The notes under the pieces were generated by a model. It worked only from the letters and a program-made list of their open reading frames with translations, made no database searches and had not been told where the DNA came from. 64,000 bases of DNA from Thermodesulfobacteriota bacterium (GTDB lineage Bacteria > Desulfobacterota > QYQD01), in NCBI GenBank assembly GCA_031082315.1, contig JAVHLC010000002.1:62001-126000 (forward strand), read 5' to 3'. Below, piece by piece: positions 8,837-16,625 of this stretch. Position 1 is the stretch's first letter; each line of letters begins with the position of its first letter. The position numbers and the translations under genes are program-made.

Positions 8837-9085
8837 AGTGACGCAAAAATTATCTTTATCTTTGACTCCATCCACTATGTCCTCAAGGCGGAGAAGGCGC
8901 TCAAAAAAGAAGATATCCCCTGTGAACTCATACCCGTCCCGCGTGAAATCAGTTCAGACTGCGGTATGGCGCTGGCTATAGATGAAAGCGCCGGCGGTGT
9001 CGCCCGGGAAAGACTGGCAGAACACCATCTGGAATTTTCTATCTTCCGAAAGACAGGAAAAGGCTATTTCAAGGCCCCCGCATAA
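8780..9085 (+). CDS. DUF3343 putative Se/S carrier-like protein
   Basis: The recognisable domain is the last 80 or so residues: DAKIIFIFDSIHYVLKAEKA, then PCELIPVPREISSDCGMAL with a conserved cysteine. DUF3343 proteins are small and sit with yedF and cysteine desulfurase in selenium-using bacteria. Placement supports a carrier or accessory role in Se/S transfer, but no activity is established here. The start is unclear. The frame is open from a GTG at 8744, an ATG occurs at 8780, and the first part of the frame is translated repeat DNA (to about 8836), so the native protein may start later from a non-standard codon. Confidence 0.72.
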   Translation: MKRARQPTVNRGPDNLSSYSDAKIIFIFDSIHYVLKAEKALKKEDIPCELIPVPREISSDCGMALAIDESAGGVARERLAEHHLEFSIFRKTGKGYFKAPA

Positions 9086-9206
9086 AAACTTTCCCAGAGA
9101 TACTACTCGGGCATCCCCGAAGAACAAAATTCTTGCCAATCAGGTAGAACTGCGCTACCTTTGCTTATTGTGGGTTCACCGTACGCGAACCAAGAAAACA
9201 GATAAA

Positions 9207-9234
9207 CTGGATTCCGGGTCAAGCCCGGAATGAC
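9207..9234. repeat. REP-like hairpin (family D, copy 1)
   Basis: CTGGATTCCGGGTCAAGCCC followed by GGAATGAC forms a hairpin from ATTCCGGG and CCCGGAAT. The same word recurs at 13843-13907. The stretch 9086-9289 holds no gene that I can support. Confidence 0.65.
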
Positions 9235-9289
9235 AAGAAACATTAATATTCGCAAAGGATTATGTCGCTCTGTATAGAAAGGGATCCCT

Positions 9290-9688
9290 GTGAATTCAGA
9301 AGAAATATTATTTACCTGTCAGATGTGTAATGACTGCTGTTATGGCGAGAATACTATATGCCTGACTCCGGTCGATGTTCGCCGTATCGCCTCCGGCCTG
9401 GGTCTTCCTGAAAGCGGATTTCTGGAAAGATATTGCGTCTCCAAAGGCCCCCACGTCCAGATGAAGGTAGTGAATAACCACTGCATATTCTGGGATGGGC
9501 AATGTTCCATACATGCGTTTAAGCCCGGGCGTTGCCGTGAATGGCCTTTTGTCCCCAGCCTCCTTGATCAGGCCAGTTTTCTGATAATTCAACAAAATTG
9601 TCCCGGGTTTAATAAGGACATCACTTTTGAGGATGCCCTGCCCTATGTTGAGACAATCCTTGGCGGAAAACCGGCGGCAAAGGAATGA
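9290..9688 (+). CDS. YkgJ-type cysteine cluster protein
   Basis: 132 residues. The cysteine spacing CQMCNDCC near the N-terminus and CIFWDGQCSIHAFKPGRC in the middle is that of the YkgJ/CxxCxxCC zinc- or iron-chelating family. Function is unknown beyond metal binding. The start is GTG at 9290 after a weak GGG-rich site; no better start is visible. The USP gene follows 40 nt downstream. Confidence 0.8.
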   Translation: MNSEEILFTCQMCNDCCYGENTICLTPVDVRRIASGLGLPESGFLERYCVSKGPHVQMKVVNNHCIFWDGQCSIHAFKPGRCREWPFVPSLLDQASFLIIQQNCPGFNKDITFEDALPYVETILGGKPAAKE

Positions 9689-9728
9689 AACCGGCGGTAG
9701 AAATCCAAGATGAAGGGAGATCCGCTTC

Positions 9729-10670
9729 ATGGACAAAAAAATACTCGTGGCCACTGATGGTTCCATACATTCGGAAAAATCTATAGCCTATATCGGGCAT
9801 CTCTTCGGTAAGGATTCCAGTATCCGGGCAACCCTTTTTTACGTTCTTCCCCCACTGCCACCTGTTCTCACTGAGAAAGGAGAAGGGTACGGCGACTGGC
9901 AGGTGTTAAGCCAGAAGGCCAAGCAATTGATGGATATTCACAGACGCAAGGCCCGGGCCGTCATGGATAAAGGAAGGGCTATTCTTATGAGGGCGGGTCT
10001 TGGCGAAGAAGTCATTAATACTCAAATCGTGGAGAAAAAAATAGGATTAGCCAGGGATATTATCTTTGAGGCCGAAAAAGGAAATTATGACGCTGTAGTC
10101 GTTGGACGCCGCGGTCTATCCAAGTTGGAATCGGCTATCATGGGGAGTATATCCACAAAGGTTGTACAAGCGCTGCAAACCCGGCCTGTCTGGGTGATAG
10201 ACGGGAAGATAACCTCCAATAAGATCCTGCTGCCGATGGACGCCTCAGATGCATCTCTGAAAGCCGTCGATCACCTGGGTTTCATGATCGATGGCCTGCC
10301 CGGCATAGAAGTCACACTTTATCATGTCCTGCCCGGGCTTGGTTTTTTCAGCGCTGAAGAGGAAGAGGTTGATCTGTCGGATGTAGAAGATCTGTGGATG
10401 GAAAAGGAGGCCGAAGACATATACGCAATCTTTGAACAGGCGAAAAAGATGCTGCAGGACGCGGGCCTTCCGGGAAAACAAATCAAATATAAAATCAAAA
10501 AGGGGCCAACCAACGTAGCCAGAGAGATTCTTCGTGAAGCGCAGCGGAGGGATTTTGGTACGATTGTTATGGCCAGGAAAGGGGTGTCTAAGACCCGGGA
10601 ATTTTTTATGGGAAGCGTTTCCAGTAAGATTCTGGCCTCCGCTGAGAACCTGGCCGTCTGGATAGTATAG
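9729..10670 (+). CDS. Tandem universal stress protein (two UspA domains)
   Basis: 313 residues containing two UspA-like domains (about 1-155 and 160-313). The nucleotide-binding end motif of the first is VVVGRRGLSKLESAIMGSIS, and the second has IVMARKGVSKTREFFMGSVS. Both keep the G-x9-GS pattern of ATP-binding members. AAGGGAG lies upstream. The stop codon overlaps the GTG of yacG by one base. Its relatives in this window are at 36510, 40877 and 43698. Confidence 0.9.
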   Translation: MDKKILVATDGSIHSEKSIAYIGHLFGKDSSIRATLFYVLPPLPPVLTEKGEGYGDWQVLSQKAKQLMDIHRRKARAVMDKGRAILMRAGLGEEVINTQIVEKKIGLARDIIFEAEKGNYDAVVVGRRGLSKLESAIMGSISTKVVQALQTRPVWVIDGKITSNKILLPMDASDASLKAVDHLGFMIDGLPGIEVTLYHVLPGLGFFSAEEEEVDLSDVEDLWMEKEAEDIYAIFEQAKKMLQDAGLPGKQIKYKIKKGPTNVAREILREAQRRDFGTIVMARKGVSKTREFFMGSVSSKILASAENLAVWIV

Positions 10671-10849
10671 TGAAGATCAAATGCCCGGTCTGTCATAAAT
10701 CAACTTCATGGGAAGGGAATCCTTTCCGTCCCTTTTGTTCCGAGCGCTGCAAACTGATCGATCTCGGTAAATGGATTGATGAAGGCTATCGTATCCCGGG
10801 TGAACCGGAGACTGCAACGGCTGATACGGAAAAGGAAGATAGGGATTAG
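10670..10849 (+). CDS. yacG: DNA gyrase inhibitor YacG (zinc-binding), short gene
   Basis: 59-residue frame from a GTG that overlaps the stop of the stress protein gene (TAGTG). The sequence begins with CPVC at residues 5-8 and continues to PFCSERCKLIDLGKW, the two-knuckle zinc site and following helix that define YacG. YacG binds gyrase GyrB and inhibits it in E. coli. Size (about 60) and motif spacing are normal; the acidic tail ends EKEDRD. Coupling to the USP gene is likely from the overlap. Confidence 0.9.
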   Translation: MKIKCPVCHKSTSWEGNPFRPFCSERCKLIDLGKWIDEGYRIPGEPETATADTEKEDRD

Positions 10850-10853
10850 CTAT

Positions 10854-11163
10854 TCACGCAAAGCCGCAGAGTACGCAGAGAAATAGGTTTTTAAAAATAA
10901 AAAATGGTAACATTTTAGCTACTTGAAGACATTGGATTATCTCAGCTTTCAAGAGACTGAAATGCTGCAGATTCTTAAATTTGGAACTCAGGAACTCATG
11001 GAGAAAAATACTGTTCTATTCCTGATTTCTTGATTTCCAGATTCATTCATATAAGTGGTAACACTTTAGGTTTTACAACGCATCGCATTCACGACAGGCT
11101 TTCAAAAATCTAAATTATTACAAAAAATGCCCTTTCTTTGCGTACTTTGCGCCTTTGCGGTGA
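10854..11163. repeat. Family C terminal-inverted-repeat element (copy 2, long)
   Basis: It begins TCACGCAAAGCCGCAGAGTA and ends TACTTTGCGCCTTTGCGGTGA, inverted relatives of each other. The interior has TTTGGAACTCAGGAACTCATG and TTCTTGATTTCCAGATT, also found in the copy at 49202-49333. No gene lies in 10850-11186. The right end has been read into the frame of the following gene. Confidence 0.75.
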
Positions 11164-11186
11164 AAAAATTGTCAGGGAGGTTGTGT

Positions 11187-12131
11187 GTGACACCGCTTAA
11201 TTACGATATTGTTATCCTGGGAACAGGCCCGGCCGGACTGCAAGCGGCTATACATGCGGCGAGGCGCAAGGTCTCTGTTTTGGTCATGGGAAGATTGGAC
11301 AAGAGCAGTCTTTTTGCCGCTGCCCATATTGAAAACTATTGTTCAGTTCTTAATACCAGCGGCGCTGAGCTGCTTGAGACGGGGAAAAAGCAGGCGGAGG
11401 CCTTCGGCGCCCATCTCCTGGGAGAAGACGCCCTGGAGTTGGAAAAGGCCGATCGGTCCTTTGTTGTCAAAAGTGAAAGCGGCAAAGAAATACAGACCCA
11501 GGCCCTTATTCTGGCCACGGGCGCGGCTCGCAAGAAGTTGGGACTCAAGGGGGAGAAAGAATTGTTAGGGCGGGGGATAAGCTACTGCGTCGATTGTGAT
11601 GCCAACTTCTTCCGCAACCAAGTGGTGGCCGTTATCGGAAACGGTTCGGCTGCCGCCACTGGCGCCCTTACCCTCCTTAAGTATGCGTCAACGGTCTATC
11701 TGATTTGTAAACAACTCTCTGTCGTCCCATCCCTGGAACGCCGGATTAAAGAAAGCGCAGTTAAACTCCTGGAAGGCAATTGGATTAAGGAACTCAAGGG
11801 AGAAGATGAGCTTAAAGAAATCGTGTTGACAGACACCCGCACCCTCTCCTTAAACGGCCTTTTTGTCGAATTGGGGGCCAAAGGAATTTTGGAGCTGACG
11901 CTTAATCTTGATATAGCACTGGATCCCGAATCCTATCAATTCATAGTAACGGATAAAAGGCAGGCGACAAACGTGCCGGGCATATTTGCGGCCGGGGACA
12001 TCTGCGGGCTACCCTTCCAGATGGCCAAGGCGGTGGGCGAAGGTTGTGTGGCCGGTATAAGCGCCGCCACCTATGTAAAAGGACAGGGCAAGGAAGGCGC
12101 CGAAGGTCAGGAGCCCGGGCATGATTATTAA
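11187..12131 (+). CDS. Thioredoxin reductase-like FAD/NAD(P) oxidoreductase
   Basis: About 314 residues. The FAD motif is ILGTGPAGLQAAIHAARR, the dithiol is the CxxC in YCVDCDANFF, the NAD(P) motif is VAVIGNGSAAATGAL, and the C-terminal flavin contact is GIFAAGDICGLPFQMAKA. This is the thioredoxin reductase / AhpF fold, but the CxxC is CVDC rather than the usual CATC, so the partner may be an unusual thioredoxin or NrdH-like protein. The GTG at 11187 (GGGAGG 6 nt upstream) is preferred over the ATG at 11127, whose first 20 codons are repeat DNA. It overlaps the next gene by 11 nt. Confidence 0.85.
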   Translation: MTPLNYDIVILGTGPAGLQAAIHAARRKVSVLVMGRLDKSSLFAAAHIENYCSVLNTSGAELLETGKKQAEAFGAHLLGEDALELEKADRSFVVKSESGKEIQTQALILATGAARKKLGLKGEKELLGRGISYCVDCDANFFRNQVVAVIGNGSAAATGALTLLKYASTVYLICKQLSVVPSLERRIKESAVKLLEGNWIKELKGEDELKEIVLTDTRTLSLNGLFVELGAKGILELTLNLDIALDPESYQFIVTDKRQATNVPGIFAAGDICGLPFQMAKAVGEGCVAGISAATYVKGQGKEGAEGQEPGHDY

Positions 12132-12765
12132 GCAGATGATAGTCGGTCACATGGCGGTCTGCTGTTATATAGTCGGCTGTCCTCAAACTAAAAAGGCGCT
12201 TTTCATCGATCCGGCCGGGAATGAAGATGAAGTTGTACAGGCCGCAAAAGACCTTGGGCTTGAAATCCAATATGTGGTCAATACGCATGGCCACCCTGAC
12301 CACACCTGCGGGAACAGGCGCATAAAGGAGTTAACCGGGGCGCAGATAGTCATGCACGAGCTGGATGACGATCTCTTTTCCGACCCGAAGATTCAGATGT
12401 TTTACCGCCAGATGGGGTTTAATCCGGCCCCCCCTGCGGATATCCGTATTAAAGATGGAGATGCAATAACCGTGGGGAATGCTGCGCTCAAAGCTATCCA
12501 CACGCCCGGACATACTCCAGGGGCTGTCTGTCTTTATGGCGAAGGGAATCTTTTTACCGGGGATACCCTGTTTGTGGGAGCGGTGGGGCGAACTGACCTG
12601 CCTGGCGGCTCATTTGAGACTCTGCTCCAATCCATAAAAGAGCGGATTTTGCCGTTGCCGGACGAAACCATCATCTGGCCGGGACATAATTATGGAGACT
12701 CACCTGTCTCGACCCTGGGAGAGGAAAGAGAGACGAACGCTTACGTTACGGACTTCATTAAGTAA
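12121..12765 (+). CDS. MBL-fold metallohydrolase (glyoxalase II-like)
   Basis: 214 residues. The dinuclear zinc motif is THGHPDH (His56, His58, Asp60, His61). The further metal ligands are in HTPGHTPGAV, FTGDTLFVGAVGRTDLPGG and WPGHNYG. The sequence resembles the glyoxalase II / persulfide dioxygenase-like branch of small thiolesterases, and the substrate cannot be read off. The overlap with the thioredoxin reductase-like gene suggests a redox or thiol task, by inference. Confidence 0.86.
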   Translation: MIIKQMIVGHMAVCCYIVGCPQTKKALFIDPAGNEDEVVQAAKDLGLEIQYVVNTHGHPDHTCGNRRIKELTGAQIVMHELDDDLFSDPKIQMFYRQMGFNPAPPADIRIKDGDAITVGNAALKAIHTPGHTPGAVCLYGEGNLFTGDTLFVGAVGRTDLPGGSFETLLQSIKERILPLPDETIIWPGHNYGDSPVSTLGEERETNAYVTDFIK

Positions 12766-12913
12766 TTTCCATCCGAAAACCCCAAAACTCCGGATGGAGC
12801 AATCAGCGCTCAGCTATCGGCATTCAGCTTAAGATGCTGTTTCTCTTTTTTTGCTGACGGCTGACAGCTGATCGCTGAAAGCTTGAATTCGGAAACGACA
12901 GTTTTCGGATAAA
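12766..12913. repeat. Family A layered repeat (copy 2)
   Basis: It starts directly after the stop codon of the MBL gene with TTTCCATCCG, forms a hairpin ATCCGAAAA/CTCCGGAT, continues with AGCGCTCAGCTATCGGCATTC / CTGACGGCTGACAGCTGATCG words that pair imperfectly, and ends with the hairpin TCGGAAACGACAGTTTTCGG. The centre AAGATGCTGTTTCTC differs from copies 1, 4 and 5. Confidence 0.8.
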
Positions 12914-12928
12914 AACCAAGTAATTGTC

Positions 12929-13582
12929 ATGCATATCATAGCCTTCGGCGATATCCACGAACGCACGGAAAATATAGAAAAAATTAAAGACCTCTCCCGC
13001 GCTGACTGTGTCGTTATCACCGGCGACCTAACAAATGTGGGTGGGATAGATAAGGCCAAAGCGGTCTTGGAAAACATCCGAAGATATAACCCTAAGGTTT
13101 ATGCCCAGGCGGGTAATTTTGACCAGAAGGCAGTACAGGATTACCTGACAGAACTCCATCTAAACCTTCACGCCAACGGGTTTTTGATAGAGAATGTAGG
13201 CATTTTTGGTGTGGGCGGTTCCAATTATACGCCGTTTAACACACCTATCGAATATAGCGAAGAAGAGATCGAGAACTTCATTTACCAGGGGTTTGCAAAG
13301 GTTAAAGATGCAGCCCTGAAAATCTTCGTTGCCCACGCTCCTCCCTTTAATACCAGCGTGGATGTGGTTGCTGGTGGCCACCATGTAGGAAGCAAGGCCG
13401 TGCGCTCCTTCATTGAGGAGCACCAGCCCCAGGCATGTATCACCGGCCATATTCACGAGGCCGCAGGCCAGGACACCATAGGCCGGACTATGATTATAAA
13501 TCCAGGGATGCTGAAAAATGGCGGATATGTAGAGATACTGATTGACAGTAAGGATATCAGGGCGGAACTTAAGAGGATTTAA
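12929..13582 (+). CDS. Calcineurin-like metallophosphoesterase
   Basis: 217 residues with the five metallophosphoesterase blocks in order: GDIHER (metal-binding Asp/His), GDLTNVGG, AGNFDQ (family GNHD/E position), VAHAPPF and GHIHEA. The family includes phosphodiesterases and YfcE-type enzymes; substrate is unknown. The start at 12929 has no strong Shine-Dalgarno, and a repeat ends just upstream, so the promoter probably lies inside or before the repeat. Confidence 0.85.
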   Translation: MHIIAFGDIHERTENIEKIKDLSRADCVVITGDLTNVGGIDKAKAVLENIRRYNPKVYAQAGNFDQKAVQDYLTELHLNLHANGFLIENVGIFGVGGSNYTPFNTPIEYSEEEIENFIYQGFAKVKDAALKIFVAHAPPFNTSVDVVAGGHHVGSKAVRSFIEEHQPQACITGHIHEAAGQDTIGRTMIINPGMLKNGGYVEILIDSKDIRAELKRI

Positions 13583-13626
13583 GCGGCAAAAGGGGCGGAG
13601 ATAACAAAACTGATAACAATTAGCCC

Positions 13627-13655
13627 TTGCGTTGTAAGATACCCCGTGTTAATAA
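13627..13655 (+). promoter_or_regulatory. Promoter for tRNA-Pro
   Basis: TTGCGT (13627-13632), 17-nt spacer, TAATAA (13650-13655). A start around 13662 would leave a leader of about 17 nt before the tRNA at 13679. Confidence 0.5.
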
Positions 13656-13678
13656 TTCATCCGAACGTTTTTAGGGTT

Positions 13679-13755
<77 letters not shown>

Positions 13756-13770
13756 TTCATATTCAAAAGA

Positions 13771-13790
13771 TTAACCACAGAGCACACAGA
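13771..13790. repeat. Solo end of a family C-like word repeat
   Basis: TTAACCACAGAGCACACAGA is the left-end word of the family C elements without a matching right end nearby. A similar solo word, inverted, occurs at about 50000-50025. Confidence 0.5.
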
Positions 13791-13842
13791 GAAAATATTT
13801 ATTGATACCTGTAATATTAATGTCCTATCTTCATGTATTATT

Positions 13843-13907
13843 GTCATTCCGGGCTTGACCCGGAATCCAGTCTTTTTTCTCTGGATTCCCGCTTTCGCGG
13901 GAATGAC
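13843..13907. repeat. REP-like repeat pair (family D, copy 2)
   Basis: GTCATTCCGGGCTTGACCCG and GGATTCCCGCTTTCGCGGGA are two hairpins facing each other, and the outer ends GTCATTCC and GGAATGAC are inverted. The pattern resembles widespread GTCATTCC-type REP sequences of proteobacteria. The stretch 13756-13949 has only these repeats. Confidence 0.7.
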
Positions 13908-13949
13908 AGACTACTTATTACCCATACAATTGCCTGAAGACTTAGAATG

Positions 13950-14810
13950 TTACGAACGCAGAATCGCCAGAAATTCCTCGATCTGGTAGAGGTTTTCACC
14001 TGTTTTTTGCATTAGGACCTTTACATCTTCCAGGGACATGGAAAGTTCCCGCCAGGCGGCCGGGCTGACATCAGGGACAAAGTCATCACCACCGCACCCG
14101 AGATCCATCCCCCGGCAGATTATATCCGCCAGATGAATGATCGAGGCAAGAAGAAACTCCTCATCCTTGCCGTTTGGGGCATGATGAAGGCATATAGCGG
14201 AACAGAGTGCAGGCGGGAAATGCCAGTTCTTGGCCATCACATAACCTATCCAGGCATGATCCGTATCTAATACCTTTTCCTCGGCCTCCCGCATAGGTAT
14301 ATCTTCTTTAATCATAAGATCTAAGATTTTTTCCGCCTCCGGCCGCAGAAACTGGACTATAAAAACCCGGCCTATGTCATGCAACAGGCCGCCAATAAAG
14401 GCATCTTCAGGCTCTTTAAACTTGACATGTTCGGCCAGATTTTTGGCGACAAAGGCCGTACCTACCGAATGTCCCCAGAACTTGCCTGCATCAAAGACCT
14501 TACACCCCTTATCACCGGAAAACGCCTTGAGCACGGAAACCGAAAGGATAACATTCCGCACTGTATTTAAACCCAAAAGGACCACAGCCTGTGAAAGAGA
14601 ACTGATCCGTCCCTGAAAGCCGTAAAACGATGAGTTGACAAGGCGGAGTATCTTTGCAGTTAATGACTGATCGAGGCTGACGATCTCCGTGACCTTATTA
14701 ACGGCTACATCTGGATTTCTAAGGAGCTGTGCGGTCTGGAAGGCCACTGCGGAGATAGTGGCCACCTCAGAGGTCTCTTTTATCTTCGCCCTGATCTCTT
14801 CACGATCCAT
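13950..14810 (-). CDS. HDOD-domain signal transduction protein
   Basis: 286 residues. The HDOD domain is visible as NPDVAVNKVTEIVSLDQSL, LTAKILRLVNSSFYGFQGRI (hallmark asparagine-serine-serine) and the long helix SLSQAVVLLGLNTVRNVILS. The remaining HD-like part has GGLLHDIGRVF. HDOD proteins are usually non-catalytic signalling modules. It overlaps the upstream gene by 11 nt and sits in a block of c-di-GMP and two-component genes, so it is probably part of that response. The start is the ATG at 14810. Confidence 0.88.
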   Translation of the reverse strand: MDREEIRAKIKETSEVATISAVAFQTAQLLRNPDVAVNKVTEIVSLDQSLTAKILRLVNSSFYGFQGRISSLSQAVVLLGLNTVRNVILSVSVLKAFSGDKGCKVFDAGKFWGHSVGTAFVAKNLAEHVKFKEPEDAFIGGLLHDIGRVFIVQFLRPEAEKILDLMIKEDIPMREAEEKVLDTDHAWIGYVMAKNWHFPPALCSAICLHHAPNGKDEEFLLASIIHLADIICRGMDLGCGGDDFVPDVSPAAWRELSMSLEDVKVLMQKTGENLYQIEEFLAILRS

Positions 14811-15150
14811 TGCTGATATTTCCCTTCATAAACTCCCTGAATATCTCTTTTAGGCCCATCATGGTGCGGTTATCAGGAGAGGCCCGGCAGAATTTCCTCT
14901 CAATTAAGGTGTCCACCCTTTGCATTTTTTCTTCCAGGGCCTTTGGGTCAACACGGGCCACCTCCTCTTCCACTTCGATGGGAATACTGCTAATACCTAA
15001 CCTCTTGAGTCTATCTATGATGTCCGGGGTCAGTTTGGCGTCCTTTGCCAGGATCATCTGCCCCTGGGGATTTAGCATGTCTTTACCTACCACCGATCCT
15101 GGCCGGACCTCGTCTATTTTTACACCCTTGATAATTTTTCGTTTAGACAT
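14800..15150 (-). CDS. Conserved hypothetical protein beside HDOD gene
   Basis: 116 residues, no recognised domain name. The first part (KRKIIKGVKIDEVRPGSVVG, then DMLNPQGQMILAKDAKLTPD) resembles the N-terminal accessory domain often found in front of HD-GYP phosphodiesterases (the form that ends the neighbouring HD-GYP protein as LADLRPDMVLARELKTHSGR). The rest is helical and charged. ATG at 15150 with AGGGA upstream is favoured over the TTG at 15156. It probably acts with the HDOD protein. Confidence 0.7.
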   Translation of the reverse strand: MSKRKIIKGVKIDEVRPGSVVGKDMLNPQGQMILAKDAKLTPDIIDRLKRLGISSIPIEVEEEVARVDPKALEEKMQRVDTLIERKFCRASPDNRTMMGLKEIFREFMKGNISNGS

Positions 15151-15189
15151 AATCAATCCCTAAATCCGAACAAGCCGGAACCAAATTTG

Positions 15190-15262
15190 CCACAAAGGCA
15201 CGAAGGAATTCGTGAATGGCTTTGTGGTTTGCCATTGCCATCAGCCATGAGCCATGAGCTAT
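15190..15262. repeat. Hairpin plus AGCTATGAGC words between signalling genes
   Basis: CCACAAAGGCACGAAGGAAT pairs with the following CGTGAATGGCTTTGTGG to give a short family C-like hairpin. It is followed by ATCAGCCATGAGCCATGAGC words up to the stop of the HD-GYP gene. No gene is seen here. Confidence 0.55.
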
Positions 15263-15269
15263 GAGCTTT

Positions 15270-16526
15270 CTATCTGTACACATAAATCCACCCCACTATG
15301 GGGTCTATCTCATGAAATTTCTTGACCTTTTCCAGATACGCTTCTTTAAGAACGGCATCCTTCGGCATAAGCAACCGGCCGGAATGCGTCTTTAACTCCC
15401 GGGCCAGAACCATATCCGGTCGCAGATCCGCAAGGGTAACCGCCACCTCTCCCCTGTCTGCCTTCTTGATCGCTGAAAATGCCTCTATGGCCGCAGAAAC
15501 CACAGAGGGATCCAGTTCACCACCGGCTAAGTTACGTAAGCGATGCAGCACATCCTCTCTCGATATATCCTTGCGGGCCGAAAGATGATCATAGACATTG
15601 GCCACGGCTATGACGCGGGCCCCCAAGGGTATCTCTTCCTTCTTCAGCCTGTCCGGATACCCGGCGCCGTCAAACCGCTCATGATGTGATTTGACCAATA
15701 TACTGACCTGATCCAATTTGGGTACGGAATTGAGTATCGCATAACCTAAGGCCGGGTGTTGCTCATAAAGGGCCTTTTCTGCTGCGGTCCGCTCCGAACC
15801 CTTCTTTCTGATTATCTCTCGCGGGATACCGATCAGGCCTATGTCATGGAGGGATCCCGCAGCCTCTACTACGTCCAGTTCCTCTCCCCGTAAGTCGCAC
15901 TTTTCGGCCAAAAGCCGGGAGAGGACGGCTACCCTCTTGGCATGGCCCCCCAAGGCAGGGTCGTACATCTGCATAAGATCCATGAAGATGCGAATGGTCT
16001 TGAAATAACTCGACTGAAGTTCTTTATAGAGGCGGCTTATTTCCTGAGTCCGCTCCTCCACCTTTCTTTCCAGGTTTTCGTTTAGCTCTTTAAGATCGGC
16101 GTTTTGCTGGACCGTCAGCTCAAAGAGCCTCTGGTTTTCCCGGCGCAGGTGGTAGAAATCGATAGCCTGCTTTATGTTTGCCTTAAGATCAAGGTCGTTC
16201 CACGGCTTGGTTATAAAGCGATAGACCTGTCCCTGGTTTATGGCGGCCATGGCTGCGTTTATGTCCGCATATCCGGTCAATATAATGCGTATGGCCTCTG
16301 GCTGGATCTCTCTGGCCTTTTCCAGAAATTCAGTGCCGTCCATCTCCGGCATTCTCTGGTCAGATATGATGAGAGAGACAGGTTCGTGCTTTAGGATCTC
16401 AAGAGCCTTCTCAGGACTGGCGTTCGTTATGACATTATAATTTTCCCGCCGTAAAAGGCGCTGCAAGGCAGAAAGGATATTTTCTTCATCATCTACCAGC
16501 AGGATGGTTCTGGTTGTGTCTTCCAT
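15270..16526 (-). CDS. Response regulator with HD-GYP phosphodiesterase domain
   Basis: 418 residues. Receiver domain at 1-125: acidic pair LLVDDEEN, phospho-acceptor Asp in LIISDQRMPEMDG (about 55), KPW near 107. A coiled coil follows. The HD-GYP domain (about 180-375) has AGSLHDIGLIGIP, EQHPALGYAIL and SHHERFDGAGYPDRL with the GYP signature, then IPLGARVIAVANVYDHL. A tail similar to the small protein 14800-15150 follows. The expected activity is c-di-GMP (or related dinucleotide) hydrolysis controlled by phosphorylation. HDIGL replaces the usual HDIGK. AAGG upstream of the ATG. Confidence 0.9.
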   Translation of the reverse strand: MEDTTRTILLVDDEENILSALQRLLRRENYNVITNASPEKALEILKHEPVSLIISDQRMPEMDGTEFLEKAREIQPEAIRIILTGYADINAAMAAINQGQVYRFITKPWNDLDLKANIKQAIDFYHLRRENQRLFELTVQQNADLKELNENLERKVEERTQEISRLYKELQSSYFKTIRIFMDLMQMYDPALGGHAKRVAVLSRLLAEKCDLRGEELDVVEAAGSLHDIGLIGIPREIIRKKGSERTAAEKALYEQHPALGYAILNSVPKLDQVSILVKSHHERFDGAGYPDRLKKEEIPLGARVIAVANVYDHLSARKDISREDVLHRLRNLAGGELDPSVVSAAIEAFSAIKKADRGEVAVTLADLRPDMVLARELKTHSGRLLMPKDAVLKEAYLEKVKKFHEIDPIVGWIYVYR

Positions 16527-16625
16527 CGTGAAACCTTATCTTTTAAATTTTCGAGTAGTTGTTTAGCCACTACGGCCCTAAGATGTCAGATTAGTTTCGA
16601 ATTTCGAAATTTTTAACTTTGTGTC

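Noticed and set aside
11127-11186. Upstream ATG start for the thioredoxin reductase-like gene
   Set aside because: These codons are the right end of a family C repeat, and GTG 11187 has a strong GGGAGG at the right distance.
10850-11186. A CRISPR array or insertion sequence in the repeat-rich gap
   Set aside because: There are no regular direct repeats with unique spacers and no transposase; the ends are inverted and match other dispersed copies.
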